A stretch of 64,000 nucleotides of DNA from Alistipes sp. (GCA_017532885.1 JAFXIS010000069.1:1-64000); one strand, 5' to 3'. Numbered from the stretch's first letter, positions 40,637 to 49,206 are shown. A program made the numbers and translations. The notes: generated by a model from the sequence alone, not told the origin.

Positions 40637-41834
40637 ACTCCACATACAACACCAATCCCTTGAGGTACTCTCCCTCGGGGTGGTAGATGTTGATTGGGTG
40701 GTCGGCGGGTTGCGTTAATTGATGCAGAATGCGCACCTTACGCCCTGCAATAGCCGCCGCCGAGAATACCATTGTGCGGAATAACTCCTTGCTTACGGCT
40801 TGTGAACAGGAGAAGGTGAAGAGTATACCTCCCGCCTTAATCTGCGATATAGCACGCGCATTTATGCGCTTATAGCCCTGCATGGCATTACCCAAGACCT
40901 TGTGATGCTTGGCAAAGGCGGGTGGGTCAAGGATAATCAAATCATATTTGTCGCCTATCTGCTTGAGGTACTCCACAGCATCGGCAGCAACTGCCTTGTG
41001 GGGGTACTCCTCGCCGAAATTCAGGCGCATATTCTCGTCAGCCAACTCTACGGCGCGCTCCGAAGCATCTACCGAGCATACCTCCACAGCTCCGCCCGAT
41101 GCGGCGTAGACCGAGAAACCTCCCGTATAGCAGAAGGTGTTGAGTACGGTGCGACCTTTGGCGTAGTGGCGTACCAACTCGCGGTTGTAGCGCTGGTCGA
41201 GGAAGAAACCGGTCTTCTGTCCCTCCTCCCAATTAACGAGGAATTTTTCGCCATTCTCCTTGACAACAACCGACTTATGCTCCGAGCCACCCCATATGTA
41301 ACCATCTATGGCGTTTAACCCTGCCTTAAAGGGTACGGTCTGCGAACTCTTGTCATATATAGCAGTGAGCTGATTGCCATACACCTCGCGCAAAGCCTCG
41401 GCAATGGCCATGCGTGACAGATACATGCCCACCGAATGGCACTGCACAACGGCCACCGAGCCGTAGATATCAATCACAAGACCGGGCAGCGAATCTCCCT
41501 CGCCATGTATAAGGCGATAGCAATTGGTCTGCTCGTTGTCGGTAAGGCCGAGAGTGCGTCTTACATCATAGGCGATAGCTATGCGGCGATTCCACCACGC
41601 CTGGTCTATCTCCTCCTCGTCGAACGAAAGAACTCGAACGGCAATGGAGCCAATCTGGTAGTGTCCGCGAGCAATGAAGTTGCCCGATTTTGTGAATACA
41701 TCAACAATCTCGCCCTCGCGAATCTCCTCCTTTTCGCACTTTATGCGCTCGATAGCCCCGGAGAAAATCCAGGGGTGACGACGCTCCAGCGACTCCTCCT
41801 TGCCTCGGCGTAGAAATATCTGTGTAGTTACCAT
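40635..41834 (-). CDS. RlmI-like 23S rRNA (cytosine-C5) methyltransferase
   Basis: 399 residues: an N-terminal PUA domain (FLRRGKEESLERRHPWIFSGAI...EGEIVDVFTKSGNFIARG), an EEHEA-like middle, and a class I SAM methyltransferase (VLNTFCYTGGFSVYAASGGA as motif I, DASERAV, then LIILDPPAFAKH and FTFSCSQAVS). This is the RlmI/RlmK fold family; E. coli RlmI makes m5C1962. Specificity in this organism is inferred. The stop of the upstream exonuclease gene overlaps its ATG by one base. Confidence 0.88.
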   Translation of the reverse strand: MVTTQIFLRRGKEESLERRHPWIFSGAIERIKCEKEEIREGEIVDVFTKSGNFIARGHYQIGSIAVRVLSFDEEEIDQAWWNRRIAIAYDVRRTLGLTDNEQTNCYRLIHGEGDSLPGLVIDIYGSVAVVQCHSVGMYLSRMAIAEALREVYGNQLTAIYDKSSQTVPFKAGLNAIDGYIWGGSEHKSVVVKENGEKFLVNWEEGQKTGFFLDQRYNRELVRHYAKGRTVLNTFCYTGGFSVYAASGGAVEVCSVDASERAVELADENMRLNFGEEYPHKAVAADAVEYLKQIGDKYDLIILDPPAFAKHHKVLGNAMQGYKRINARAISQIKAGGILFTFSCSQAVSKELFRTMVFSAAAIAGRKVRILHQLTQPADHPINIYHPEGEYLKGLVLYVE

Positions 41835-42559
41835 TATGCTATATTTTGTTCACTATTTAACTTCTTCTTCGAATTATGATGGCGCACGCGGCGCTTCGCC
41901 TTCTCCTTACTTGCTTGCTTCTCGGCACCGGCTTGCACTATGGCATGCTGAATGATATCCTCGAATGACTCGTCGCCAATCGGGGCGGTTGCGCGCAGCT
42001 TCTCGAAAATCTTGATGCATATCCACGCATCGGTTGCGGCATACATCTGCTGCTGGGGTGTAAGTATCGAAGCCTCCCAGTTACTCAGCCGCTGCGCCTT
42101 TGAAACTCTCTTTCCGAGTACTATTGCTGACATTTTCCTCAGGCTCTTCTCCTCGATGCCCCATTTTGAGGCGATGTGTTGCAGGTCGAGGAATCCGCGC
42201 TCGCTGAAGTGACGCAATGCGTGCAAAGAGCGTATATCGCCGGCGACATCGGCACCAATTTTAATGATATTGGGGTTGCTGAGGATTTTCAGCAGGGCAT
42301 TATGCAGCTTTAACTTGCATAGGCGAATCAGATAGCAGTGGCTGCGTGTTGAGAGTTGCAGTAGGGCAACTTTGTTTGTAATACCCGCCTTAAACGAGGG
42401 GCGTGTTTCGGTGTCGAAACCGATAATCTTCTGCTCCTCGAGGTCACGACATACGGCATCAATCTGCTCCTCGCGGTCGATGATAAGAATCTCTCCGTTA
42501 AATTGCGCCGGTGCAAGTTCGGCAGTCTGTTCGTTCGTTATGGTGGGTTGAAATATCAT
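41834..42559 (-). CDS. DEDD 3'-5' exonuclease domain protein (RNase D-like)
   Basis: 241 residues. The three exonuclease motifs are present: GFDTETRPSF (Exo I, Asp/Glu), IKIGADVAGDIRSL (Exo II Asp) and MYAATDAWICIKIFEKL (Exo III, Tyr and Asp, hence DEDDy). The basic C-terminus (KRRVRHHNSKKKLN) may bind nucleic acid. No HRDC domain is present, unlike RNase D. A -7 box (TAACTTTG at 42607-42600) lies on the minus strand before the start; the next gene overlaps by one base. Confidence 0.85.
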   Translation of the reverse strand: MIFQPTITNEQTAELAPAQFNGEILIIDREEQIDAVCRDLEEQKIIGFDTETRPSFKAGITNKVALLQLSTRSHCYLIRLCKLKLHNALLKILSNPNIIKIGADVAGDIRSLHALRHFSERGFLDLQHIASKWGIEEKSLRKMSAIVLGKRVSKAQRLSNWEASILTPQQQMYAATDAWICIKIFEKLRATAPIGDESFEDIIQHAIVQAGAEKQASKEKAKRRVRHHNSKKKLNSEQNIA

Positions 42560-42604
42560 TATACACTCAATAAACTCGCTATATCTGCTTTTTGAGCCAC
42601 AAAG

Positions 42605-44527
42605 TTACTCAATAATTATAAGTTTACACTCTTGGGATGTGGAAATTTTTTCTTTTTCCAGCAAATGCTTTATTGCCTCGGCAATAGCGGTGGGCTCTGC
42701 CTTTATCTCGCGAGCCACTTCGCGCGCAGTGAGGGGCGTTTGGCGGAGGAGTTGTAGTATCTCCGCTTCCAATCTCTCGGTCGGGTTCTTGGCTTGGCGA
42801 CGCTTTGCAAGGCATATGTCGCAGATGCCGCAATCCTCTGCCTCTGTGTCGTTGAAGTAGTGCTGCAAAAATTTACTGCGACACTCCTGCTCATTTGTGG
42901 CGTAGGTTATCATATGCCCGAAACGCTCGGTGAGTAGCTCTTTGCGCTTGAGGTAAGTTTCAGGCGCGATGTAGATATTGTTGCGGGATAGGCGCTCCTC
43001 GTCGAAAAATATCATGGGCGAAATATTGGAGGGTATGTAGCGAATGATTCGCATCTGCCACATGCGCTTCAGCAGCTCTTTGACATGCTCGACAGTGTAA
43101 CCGCTGTATGTGGCAATTTCCTGCTCGTCAATGGCGCGAAATTCGACAAATACACCATCGTAGATTCTTAGTATCGTGAGGATTATATGGTCTAAATCCT
43201 GGCGGTCTATGCGGATGCGATAGAGGTCATCGCGGCTCACGCAGAACATTATGCGGGCCGGATTCTCCATCTCCTCGGTGAGGGTCATGTAGCCATTTTG
43301 TTGCAGCAGTTTTAGCGCTGCACGCACCTTTCCGTCGTAGATATGCTCCTTGACGCAGAAATCGTGAATGTTGAATATGTGTGAGGTATATGCGCCATCG
43401 CCTACGGCAACTTGCAGGTAGCTGCATATCTTCTCGTAAATATCCTTAACCTGGTCAATAGGTATAAATTCGGTGTCGAAGTGCTTTTGCAGGCGGGAGG
43501 TATCGTCTGAGGCAACCAATAACACAGCATAGCTGCGCTTACCGTCGCGTCCTGCACGCCCCGCCTCTTGGTAGTAGTTCTCTAAAGAGTCGCACATCGA
43601 ATAGTGAACCACAAAACGGACATCCGTTTTATCGATTCCCATGCCGAAGGCGTTTGTTGCAACCATAATACGGGTCTTGCCACTAAGCCACCTCTCCTGG
43701 CGCATGGAGCGTTCGAGGTGGGGTAGTCCCGCATGGTAGAATGAGGCCGAAAAACCATTCGTGCGGAGAAATTCCGCCATCTGCTCGCACCCCTCGCGAG
43801 AACGCATGTAGATTATTCCGGAGCCCTCGACATTCTGTATGATGCGTAGCAGTTGCTCCTGCTTGTCGTCGGTATGGCGTACCGCATACGAGAGGTTAGG
43901 CCTTGCAAACGAACTGCGGATTATGTGCCTCTCGGCAAAGCCCAAATTGTGCATTATGTCGTTGGCAACCAGCTCGGTAGCCGAGGCTGTAAGGGCCAAA
44001 ACCGGTACTTCGGGCAAGCGCTTGCGAATCTCGGCGATACGCAGATATGAGGGGCGGAAATCGTAGCCCCACTGCGAAATGCAATGCGCCTCGTCTACGG
44101 CGATGAGGTTTACCTTCATTCGCTCCACTCGCATGCGAAATACCTCCGTGGCAAGACGCTCGGGTGCTACATAGAGGAACTTTGTGTCGCCATATACGCA
44201 GTTATCCAGCGCAATGTCAATTTGATGATACGAAATGCCTGAGTGAATAGCCGTAGCCTGAATACCCATTTTGCGCAACCTATCGACCTGGTCTTTCATG
44301 AGTGCGATAAGGGGCGTAACAACAATACATACACCCTCTCGCATCATTGCAGGGAGTTGGTATGTAATGGACTTGCCACCTCCCGTAGGCATCAGGGCCA
44401 AAGTATCACGCCCTGCCATTATCGAGAGGATAATCTCCTCCTGCCCGGGGCGGAAACTATCGTAACCCCAGTAGTGCTTCAGTGTCTGCCTCAGTTGTGA
44501 TGTTATATGGTCGTTTCGATTGCTCAT
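42605..44527 (-). CDS. recQ: RecQ-family ATP-dependent DNA helicase
   Basis: About 640 residues. Helicase motifs: YDSFRPGQEEII (motif 0), MPTGGGKSITYQLPA (Walker A), VDEAHCISQWGYDFRPSY (II and aromatic loop), ALTASAT (III), IIYMRSREGCE (IV), MVATNAFGMGIDKTDVRFVVH (V), YYQEAGRAGRDG (VI). The zinc-binding RQC part has CRSKFLQHYF...CGICDIC. A short winged-helix-like end replaces the HRDC domain. The start MSNRND at 44527 is preferred over 44536, which lies in the promoter box; with that box at 44541-44534 the mRNA would have almost no leader. Confidence 0.92.
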   Translation of the reverse strand: MSNRNDHITSQLRQTLKHYWGYDSFRPGQEEIILSIMAGRDTLALMPTGGGKSITYQLPAMMREGVCIVVTPLIALMKDQVDRLRKMGIQATAIHSGISYHQIDIALDNCVYGDTKFLYVAPERLATEVFRMRVERMKVNLIAVDEAHCISQWGYDFRPSYLRIAEIRKRLPEVPVLALTASATELVANDIMHNLGFAERHIIRSSFARPNLSYAVRHTDDKQEQLLRIIQNVEGSGIIYMRSREGCEQMAEFLRTNGFSASFYHAGLPHLERSMRQERWLSGKTRIMVATNAFGMGIDKTDVRFVVHYSMCDSLENYYQEAGRAGRDGKRSYAVLLVASDDTSRLQKHFDTEFIPIDQVKDIYEKICSYLQVAVGDGAYTSHIFNIHDFCVKEHIYDGKVRAALKLLQQNGYMTLTEEMENPARIMFCVSRDDLYRIRIDRQDLDHIILTILRIYDGVFVEFRAIDEQEIATYSGYTVEHVKELLKRMWQMRIIRYIPSNISPMIFFDEERLSRNNIYIAPETYLKRKELLTERFGHMITYATNEQECRSKFLQHYFNDTEAEDCGICDICLAKRRQAKNPTERLEAEILQLLRQTPLTAREVAREIKAEPTAIAEAIKHLLEKEKISTSQECKLIIIE

Positions 44528-44533
44528 GTTTTG

Positions 44534-44581
44534 CAAAAATAGTAAAAAACAACGGAGTTGTTAATTTTTTTCGTATATTTG
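44534..44581. promoter_or_regulatory. Divergent promoters of recQ and the metal cluster
   Basis: Minus strand: TATTTTTG at 44541-44534, 6 bases before the recQ ATG. Plus strand: TATATTTG at 44574-44581, 18 bases before the ATG at 44600. Neither has a good -33 element. Confidence 0.45.
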
Positions 44582-44599
44582 TGCCGTAAATATGATGAT

Positions 44600-45034
44600 A
44601 TGGCAAATAAATGGTTCAAAATATTTTCGGCTGCGGGCTTGCTGCTTGTTTACCTTTCGGTAATGGTGGCGAGTAATATGTCGTTGATGTTGTGTGACTG
44701 TCATAGCCATCATCACCACTCCCATATGGCGGTGGAGCATCGTTGCTCTTGCGGCGAGTGCCATGCGCTGAATTTTGGAGATGCCTCGGTTGATAAGAAA
44801 TGTGGATGCAGTCATGACCACTCGACCGATGTCGATTTGTATACTTTCTCTCGCAGTTGGAATGATGATACCGCGGAGCGCTTTCTGCTTATGCCGGCGC
44901 TTGTTACAGAGTGCGTAGATTGCGAGTATGAGGTCGTCGCTACTATAATCGAGTATGACCGCTATCTGCTACCGCCTCAATCCGGGGTGGAGAAGGGGAG
45001 TGCAGTGTTGCGCGCCCCGCCTGCTTTGGTTTAA
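44600..45034 (+). CDS. Membrane-anchored His/Cys-rich protein, probable metal binder
   Basis: 144 residues. One N-terminal membrane helix or uncleaved signal (FSAAGLLLVYLSVMVASNMSLML) is followed by a dense set of possible metal ligands: CDCHSHHHHSHM, HRCSCGECH, KKCGCSHDHS. The C-terminal half has few such residues (VTECVDCEYEV). I do not recognise a named family. It comes first in a cluster with a TonB-dependent receptor (69-base gap) and an HMA-domain protein, so periplasmic capture of a soft metal such as copper or zinc is inferred. The start at 44600 fits the promoter; the frame from 44558 runs upstream of it. Confidence 0.65.
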   Translation: MANKWFKIFSAAGLLLVYLSVMVASNMSLMLCDCHSHHHHSHMAVEHRCSCGECHALNFGDASVDKKCGCSHDHSTDVDLYTFSRSWNDDTAERFLLMPALVTECVDCEYEVVATIIEYDRYLLPPQSGVEKGSAVLRAPPALV

Positions 45035-45103
45035 TTGAATTTTATGGGGCGGGAGAGTTGGTCCCGCTTGGATAAACAATTAAATCATTAGCAAAAACAT
45101 TCT

Positions 45104-47488
45104 ATGAAAATCAAAACAATTTTATTTTCGCTTTTGTTGGCTGTGGTAACCTGTGCAGGTGCTTCAGCGCAAAATATTTCGGGTACAGTCAAGGACTCCG
45201 CATCGGACGAGGTGCTTGTGGGTGCTACGGTGCATTGGTTGGACACGACCGTTGGTGTGACTTGTGATGTTAATGGCTCGTTTACGGTTCATCGCGTTAA
45301 GGGCTACAATAAACTCGTTGCCAGCTATGTAGGTTATCGTAGCGATACCGTGGAGGTGGCTGCCGGAGTTGAAAATGTCGATTTTAAGCTCGTAAGCGAT
45401 ACCGAGATTGATGAGGTGGTTGTCGAGGGCGCATTGGGCAATTATGTCAATCGCGAAGGCGTGTTGAAGGGCGAGACCATTTCGTTTGCCGGATTGTGTA
45501 AAATGGCGTGCTGCAACTTGGCAGAGAGCTTCGAGAATTCGGCATCGGTAACGGTTGGTTATAGCGATGCTATCTCGGGTGCGCGTCAGATTAAGATGCT
45601 CGGTCTTACGGGTACTTATACCCAGATTCTTGACGAGAATCGCCCCATTATGCGAGGCCTGAGCGCACCTTACGGCTTGAACTATACGCCGGGTATGTGG
45701 CTTAATTCGATTCAGGTATCGAAGGGTGTGTCGTCGGTTACGGCGGGCCATGAGGCTATTACGGGTCAGATAAATATGGAACATCGCAAACCTACCGATG
45801 AGGAGCGATTGTTCCTTAACCTCTATTTCGATAGTGAGTTGCGCCCCGAGATAAACATCTCGTCGGCATTCCCGCTTACGGAGGATAAACGCCTCTCGAC
45901 GGTGATTTTGGCGCATGGCTCGTTAGATACCAAGTCGCACGATATGAACGATGATGGTTTCCGCGACTTGCCGCAGACCAACCAGATAAATATCGCCAAC
46001 AAGTGGTTGTGGCAGGCAAAGAACGGTATGCAGGTTCGCTGGGGCTGGAAAGTTGTGAATGAAAACCGCTTGGGTGGCCAGATGGGTTACAAAGAGTCGA
46101 TGCGCGAGGAGATGGAGCAGAGCCTCTCGGTTTACGGCTCACATATGGACAATACGGGCGTAAATGCCTATTTCAAGGTAGGTATGCCTGTCGGTAAGGC
46201 TGTTTACGATGCCGAAGCAGACGAGGAGTTGCGCTCGAATATAGCCTTTGTGGCTGACTATAACTACTTCAAGGAGGATGCCTATTTCGGCCTTAATCGC
46301 TACGATGCTCACGACAATGCAGGTTGGCTGAATTTGATGTATGCTCACTATTTCTCACCTCGTTCGTCGATGATTTTCGGTGCTTCGGCACAGATTATGG
46401 GTAGCAATGAGGATGTGTTGAATCGAGTAGTCGTTACACCTGCTCACTCGTCGTATGTGGCCGATATTGCAAGCTACAATACGCTTAACAAGATGCGTTA
46501 TGTCGAGCCGGGTGTATATGCCGAATATACCTATAATATCAAGGAGAAGTTCTCGTTGGTGTTGGGTCTGCGAGGCGACTATATGGGTGCAAAGAATGAT
46601 GTTGCAGCCCCGAGTGTAGATGCGACCTATCCTTCGGCGTACTTTACTCCGAAAAGTCGTTTTGTACTCACTCCCCGTTCGCATATAAAGTGGAATGTTA
46701 CCCCTTCGACCGTTTTGCGAGCTTCGGCCGGTATGGGTTATCGTCGTGCAAGCATCTTCACCGATAATATCTGGATGCTGGCTACGGGTCGCAAGATAAA
46801 TGTTACGAATATGAGCGACGATATCGAGCAGGCTTTGACCGTAGGTGGTAGTATTACGCAGTACATCAAGTTGGGCGGATTCAGCGATGCTACTTTGAGC
46901 TTCGATTATTTCCGCACGCAGCTCTTCAATACGGTTCTGGCGGACCAGGAACTTGGTGGCGAGCAGTTCGATGAGATTCATATTTATAATACTCACCAAC
47001 CCTCGTTTACCGACACTTATCAGGTTGATTTCCAGTGGACACCGCTGCGCGGCTTCGATGTCTTTGCTACCTATCGTTACACCAATGCAAAGGTTACTTT
47101 GTGGCGAGGTGATGAGAAACACTTGGTTGAGCGCCCGCTTACAAGCCGTTTTAAGGCGCTTATCAACTTGCAATACGCTACTAACCACCGCAAGTGGGTG
47201 TTCGATGCTACGGCGCAGTATAACGGTCCGATGCGTCGCCCATCGTTGGATGGCAATCTGTCGCGCGAGGATATGTCGCCAGCTTATCCGATGTTCTACC
47301 TTCAGGTGAGCCATCGTATTCGTGCGGTGGAGCTGTATGTCGGTTGCGAGAATATCGCCAACTATATGCAGAAAGACCCGATTTTGAACGCCAACGACCC
47401 CTTCTCACCGGCATTTAACTCGTCGAGTGTATGGGGACCACTTATGGGTCGCAAGTTCTATATCGGTATGCGATTTAACCTTTATTAA
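45104..47488 (+). CDS. TonB-dependent outer-membrane receptor, probably for metal
   Basis: 794 residues. Signal peptide MKIKTILFSLLLAVVTCAGASA; carboxypeptidase-regulatory-like domain (ISGTVKDSASDEVLVGATVHW, about 25-110); plug domain (EVVVEGALGNYVN, GARQIKMLGLTGTYTQILDE, SKGVSSVTAGHEAITGQINME); then a 22-strand barrel ending RKFYIGMRFNLY with a terminal aromatic. The plug contains a Cys cluster (LCKMACCNLAESF) that could bind a metal. Neighbours rich in His/Cys and an HMA protein support metal transport, likely copper or zinc. It has no SusD partner, which argues against a glycan substrate. Confidence 0.85.
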   Translation: MKIKTILFSLLLAVVTCAGASAQNISGTVKDSASDEVLVGATVHWLDTTVGVTCDVNGSFTVHRVKGYNKLVASYVGYRSDTVEVAAGVENVDFKLVSDTEIDEVVVEGALGNYVNREGVLKGETISFAGLCKMACCNLAESFENSASVTVGYSDAISGARQIKMLGLTGTYTQILDENRPIMRGLSAPYGLNYTPGMWLNSIQVSKGVSSVTAGHEAITGQINMEHRKPTDEERLFLNLYFDSELRPEINISSAFPLTEDKRLSTVILAHGSLDTKSHDMNDDGFRDLPQTNQINIANKWLWQAKNGMQVRWGWKVVNENRLGGQMGYKESMREEMEQSLSVYGSHMDNTGVNAYFKVGMPVGKAVYDAEADEELRSNIAFVADYNYFKEDAYFGLNRYDAHDNAGWLNLMYAHYFSPRSSMIFGASAQIMGSNEDVLNRVVVTPAHSSYVADIASYNTLNKMRYVEPGVYAEYTYNIKEKFSLVLGLRGDYMGAKNDVAAPSVDATYPSAYFTPKSRFVLTPRSHIKWNVTPSTVLRASAGMGYRRASIFTDNIWMLATGRKINVTNMSDDIEQALTVGGSITQYIKLGGFSDATLSFDYFRTQLFNTVLADQELGGEQFDEIHIYNTHQPSFTDTYQVDFQWTPLRGFDVFATYRYTNAKVTLWRGDEKHLVERPLTSRFKALINLQYATNHRKWVFDATAQYNGPMRRPSLDGNLSREDMSPAYPMFYLQVSHRIRAVELYVGCENIANYMQKDPILNANDPFSPAFNSSSVWGPLMGRKFYIGMRFNLY

Positions 47489-47524
47489 AAGAGGAAAGAG
47501 CAAAGTTCAAAGAGCAAAGATAGT

Positions 47525-47654
47525 GTCATGCCACATTAGCGCAAAGTATTTGCTTGCAGATACCACTTGCATTACCTTGCGCTAATGATTGGCATCTCTA
47601 CCGAAATAATTAGCCGTTAGAGATTCCAATCCTCACTGCGTTCGGTGGAATGAC
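47525..47654. mobile_element. MITE-like nested palindrome, second copy
   Basis: 130 bp with ends GTCATGCCAC / GTGGAATGAC. Inside: ATTAGCGCAAAG/CTTGCGCTAAT and TTGGCATCTCT/AGAGATTCCAA. Same module order as 30909-31110 (GTCAT.CCA, stem-loop, TGGCATCT, AGATTCCA, TGGAATGAC). AGAGCAAAGATA occurs on both sides (47511-47522 and 47658-47669), so it seems to have landed within an existing short repeat; a clean target duplication is not seen. The region 47489-47801 has no gene. Confidence 0.6.
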
Positions 47655-47694
47655 AAGAGAGCAAAGATAAAGGAGAATTTTGAATTTCTTGAAG

Positions 47695-47757
47695 CGTCAC
47701 TCTGAGGGAGGATGAAATCCGACCGTGAGAGTCTAAAAACAATTGCTCGGAATGACG
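47695..47757. repeat. 60-bp palindrome-ended repeat (REP-like), copy 2
   Basis: Ends CGTCACTCTGAG and CTCGGAATGACG; interior CCGACCGTGAGAGTCTAAAA and CAATTGCTC match the reverse complement of 22122-22181 with a few mismatches and small indels. Confidence 0.7.
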
Positions 47758-47801
47758 GAGGAAGATATGATGTAAAAGTGAATATAAACCAATAAAACCA
47801 A

Positions 47802-48119
47802 ATGAATATGAAAAAGTTAATTATTATGTGCCTTATGGCATTCATCGGCTTTGGTGTAGCCGAGGTATCTGCTCAGAAAAAGAGTGATGCTGCAATTAAA
47901 ACAACTGTTTTTGTGACTGATATCGACTGCGAGCACTGCGCAAAGAAGATTACCAACACAATCCCCTACGAGAAGGGTGTTAAGGATGTTAAGGTTGATG
48001 TTCCTACCAAGTTGGTAACCGTAACCTATGATGCTACAAAGAATAGCGATGCAAACTTGCTGAAATCGTTTGCAAAGATTAAGGTTAAGGCTGAGGTGAA
48101 AGCCGAGGAGAAGAAATAA
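47802..48119 (+). CDS. Periplasmic heavy-metal-associated (HMA) domain protein
   Basis: 105 residues: signal peptide (MNMKKLIIMCLMAFIGFGVAEVSA) then a single HMA domain (about 31-95) with the ligand motif DIDCEHCAKKI (CxxC) and the ferredoxin-like pattern VKDVKVDVPTKLVTVTYD. The C-terminus is Lys/Glu-rich. It probably carries a metal (copper most often in this family) in the periplasm. Third gene of the metal cluster, but separated from the receptor by 313 bases of repeats, so it may have its own promoter. The start may be at 47802 or at 47808. Confidence 0.85.
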   Translation: MNMKKLIIMCLMAFIGFGVAEVSAQKKSDAAIKTTVFVTDIDCEHCAKKITNTIPYEKGVKDVKVDVPTKLVTVTYDATKNSDANLLKSFAKIKVKAEVKAEEKK

Positions 48120-48137
48120 CTTCGATAAACCAAATTC

Positions 48138-48180
48138 AAAACCGAGCATTGCCCCGCGGGGTGATGCTCGGTTTGTTTTT
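48138..48180. terminator. Terminator after the HMA gene
   Basis: Stem AAACCGAGCAT / ATGCTCGGTTT with inner CCCCGCGGGG, followed by TGTTTTT. It lies between converging genes; A-rich bases on the other side may allow use from the minus strand. Confidence 0.8.
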
Positions 48181-48187
48181 AGGGGTG

Positions 48188-48562
48188 TTATTTTTTCTCC
48201 TTCTTGAAGAGAAAATGAGCCTGCATCTTCAGGCGCAGATAGCTGTCCAACAGCAGCATTAATATTAGAGGAACAGCTATTATTGCAAGGCTCTTTACGA
48301 GATCGAAATCTACTGCCGAAAAGTCTAATTTGGGCAACGCAAAATCTATGTCAAAGCGAACCGTGAGCCGCGCGAAAGCCCATTGCAGGCTTTGTGCTAA
48401 CAGCGCGATAAGGATAGTGCCGCAGATTGCGTATTGCATCAATTCGCGCACCCTCTCGCGGCGGCGAATCCGTAACATTGTACGCTGACCAAATCCTGCC
48501 GGCAGTTGTGGCTGGATGCGTCGTAGCGTGGCGCGATGTATGGCGTTATTGCTCTGTTTCAT
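48188..48562 (-). CDS. Small two-helix membrane protein paired with the ECF sigma factor
   Basis: 124 residues. A basic N-terminus (about 1-39, RRIQPQLPAGFGQRTMLRIRRRERV) precedes two membrane helices (about 40-64 and 88-111) and a Lys-rich end. Its start overlaps the sigma factor gene by 17 bases, so the two are translated together. That suggests an anti-sigma or sensor role, but there is no zinc-binding anti-sigma motif (HxxxCxxC), and the N-terminal cytoplasmic part is short. I do not recognise the family. Confidence 0.6.
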   Translation of the reverse strand: MKQSNNAIHRATLRRIQPQLPAGFGQRTMLRIRRRERVRELMQYAICGTILIALLAQSLQWAFARLTVRFDIDFALPKLDFSAVDFDLVKSLAIIAVPLILMLLLDSYLRLKMQAHFLFKKEKK

Positions 48563-49106
48563 CTTTGCTGTGAGTTATTAGTAAATATAACTTTTTTCTT
48601 ATTCTGTGCAGGCGAACCTTCGTGTTGCTTTCGCTCTGGCGGATAATCTCGGCACACTCTGCGATGGGGCGCTGCTCATAGTAAAAGAGCGTTACCAAAG
48701 CCCTCTCCTCGGCATTTAACTGCTCGATAGCCTCCGTAAGAGCTTCGATATTGTGGTCGGAGAGGTCGCCTTCCATCTGCTCAATATCTTCATCCCTTAT
48801 GGCCGCGATTCTCCCCTCGTCGATTGACAGATGCGACACTCGGTGGCGACGCGTGTGTGATATTGCGCAGTTGTAGGCAATGCGATAGAGCCAGGTGGCA
48901 AACGAGCTGCGTCCCGAAAAACTCTCCATCTGCTCGTATGCCTTTATAAATACATCCTGCGTAAGCTCCTCGGCGTCCTCCCGCTGCTGAATGATGCGGA
49001 CAACGAGTGCATACACCTGATTGGCATATTGCTCCATCAGGAGGGCGAAGGCTTCATCGTCGCCACTTTTGATGCGTTGTAGTAGTTTCTCCTCGTTGTG
49101 TATCAT
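48546..49106 (-). CDS. ECF-type RNA polymerase sigma factor
   Basis: 186 residues. Region 2: EEKLLQRIKSGDDEAFALLMEQYANQVYALVVRIIQQREDAEELTQDVFIKAYEQMESFSGRSSFATWLYRIAYNCAISHTRRHR in consecutive segments; region 4: LTEAIEQLNAEERALVTLFYYEQRPIAECAEIIRQSESNTKVRLHRIRKKL. The linker between them (about 88-118) is acidic. The upstream TGTAACC-N15-CGTCTAA motif suggests it drives its own gene; the same motif points the other way toward the DUF6249-like gene. The predicted start of transcription is only a few bases before the ATG. Confidence 0.92.
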   Translation of the reverse strand: MIHNEEKLLQRIKSGDDEAFALLMEQYANQVYALVVRIIQQREDAEELTQDVFIKAYEQMESFSGRSSFATWLYRIAYNCAISHTRRHRVSHLSIDEGRIAAIRDEDIEQMEGDLSDHNIEALTEAIEQLNAEERALVTLFYYEQRPIAECAEIIRQSESNTKVRLHRIRKKLYLLITHSKDETEQ

Positions 49107-49115
49107 AGCTAACCT

Positions 49116-49144
49116 TTAGACGCAAAAGTGAGTGAAAGGTTACA
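49116..49144 (-). promoter_or_regulatory. ECF-type promoter of the sigma-factor operon
   Basis: Minus strand: TGTAACC (49144-49138), 15-base spacer, CGTCTAA (49122-49116). The ATG starts at 49106, so the leader is 0-4 bases. Both elements match those of the plus-strand promoter at 49178-49206 exactly. Confidence 0.7.
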
Positions 49145-49177
49145 CGAAAATAGTGAAAAAATTTTTTTCGGAAATAC

Positions 49178-49206
49178 TGTAACCTTTTTCGGGGTTTTGC
49201 GTCTAA
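49178..49206 (+). promoter_or_regulatory. ECF-type promoter of the divergent membrane-protein gene
   Basis: TGTAACC (49178-49184), 15-base spacer, CGTCTAA (49200-49206). Same hexamers and same spacing as the promoter on the other strand 34 bases away. The leader to the ATG at 49290 is about 77 bases. Confidence 0.7.

Noticed and set aside
42605..44527. RecQ gene considered truncated for lack of HRDC
   Set aside because: All helicase and zinc motifs are complete and a terminal winged-helix-like stretch is present; shorter RecQ forms are common in this phylum.
46355..47314. A 319-codon minus-strand frame inside the TonB receptor gene
   Set aside because: Shadow of the receptor's reading frame; no motif, no ribosome site or promoter.
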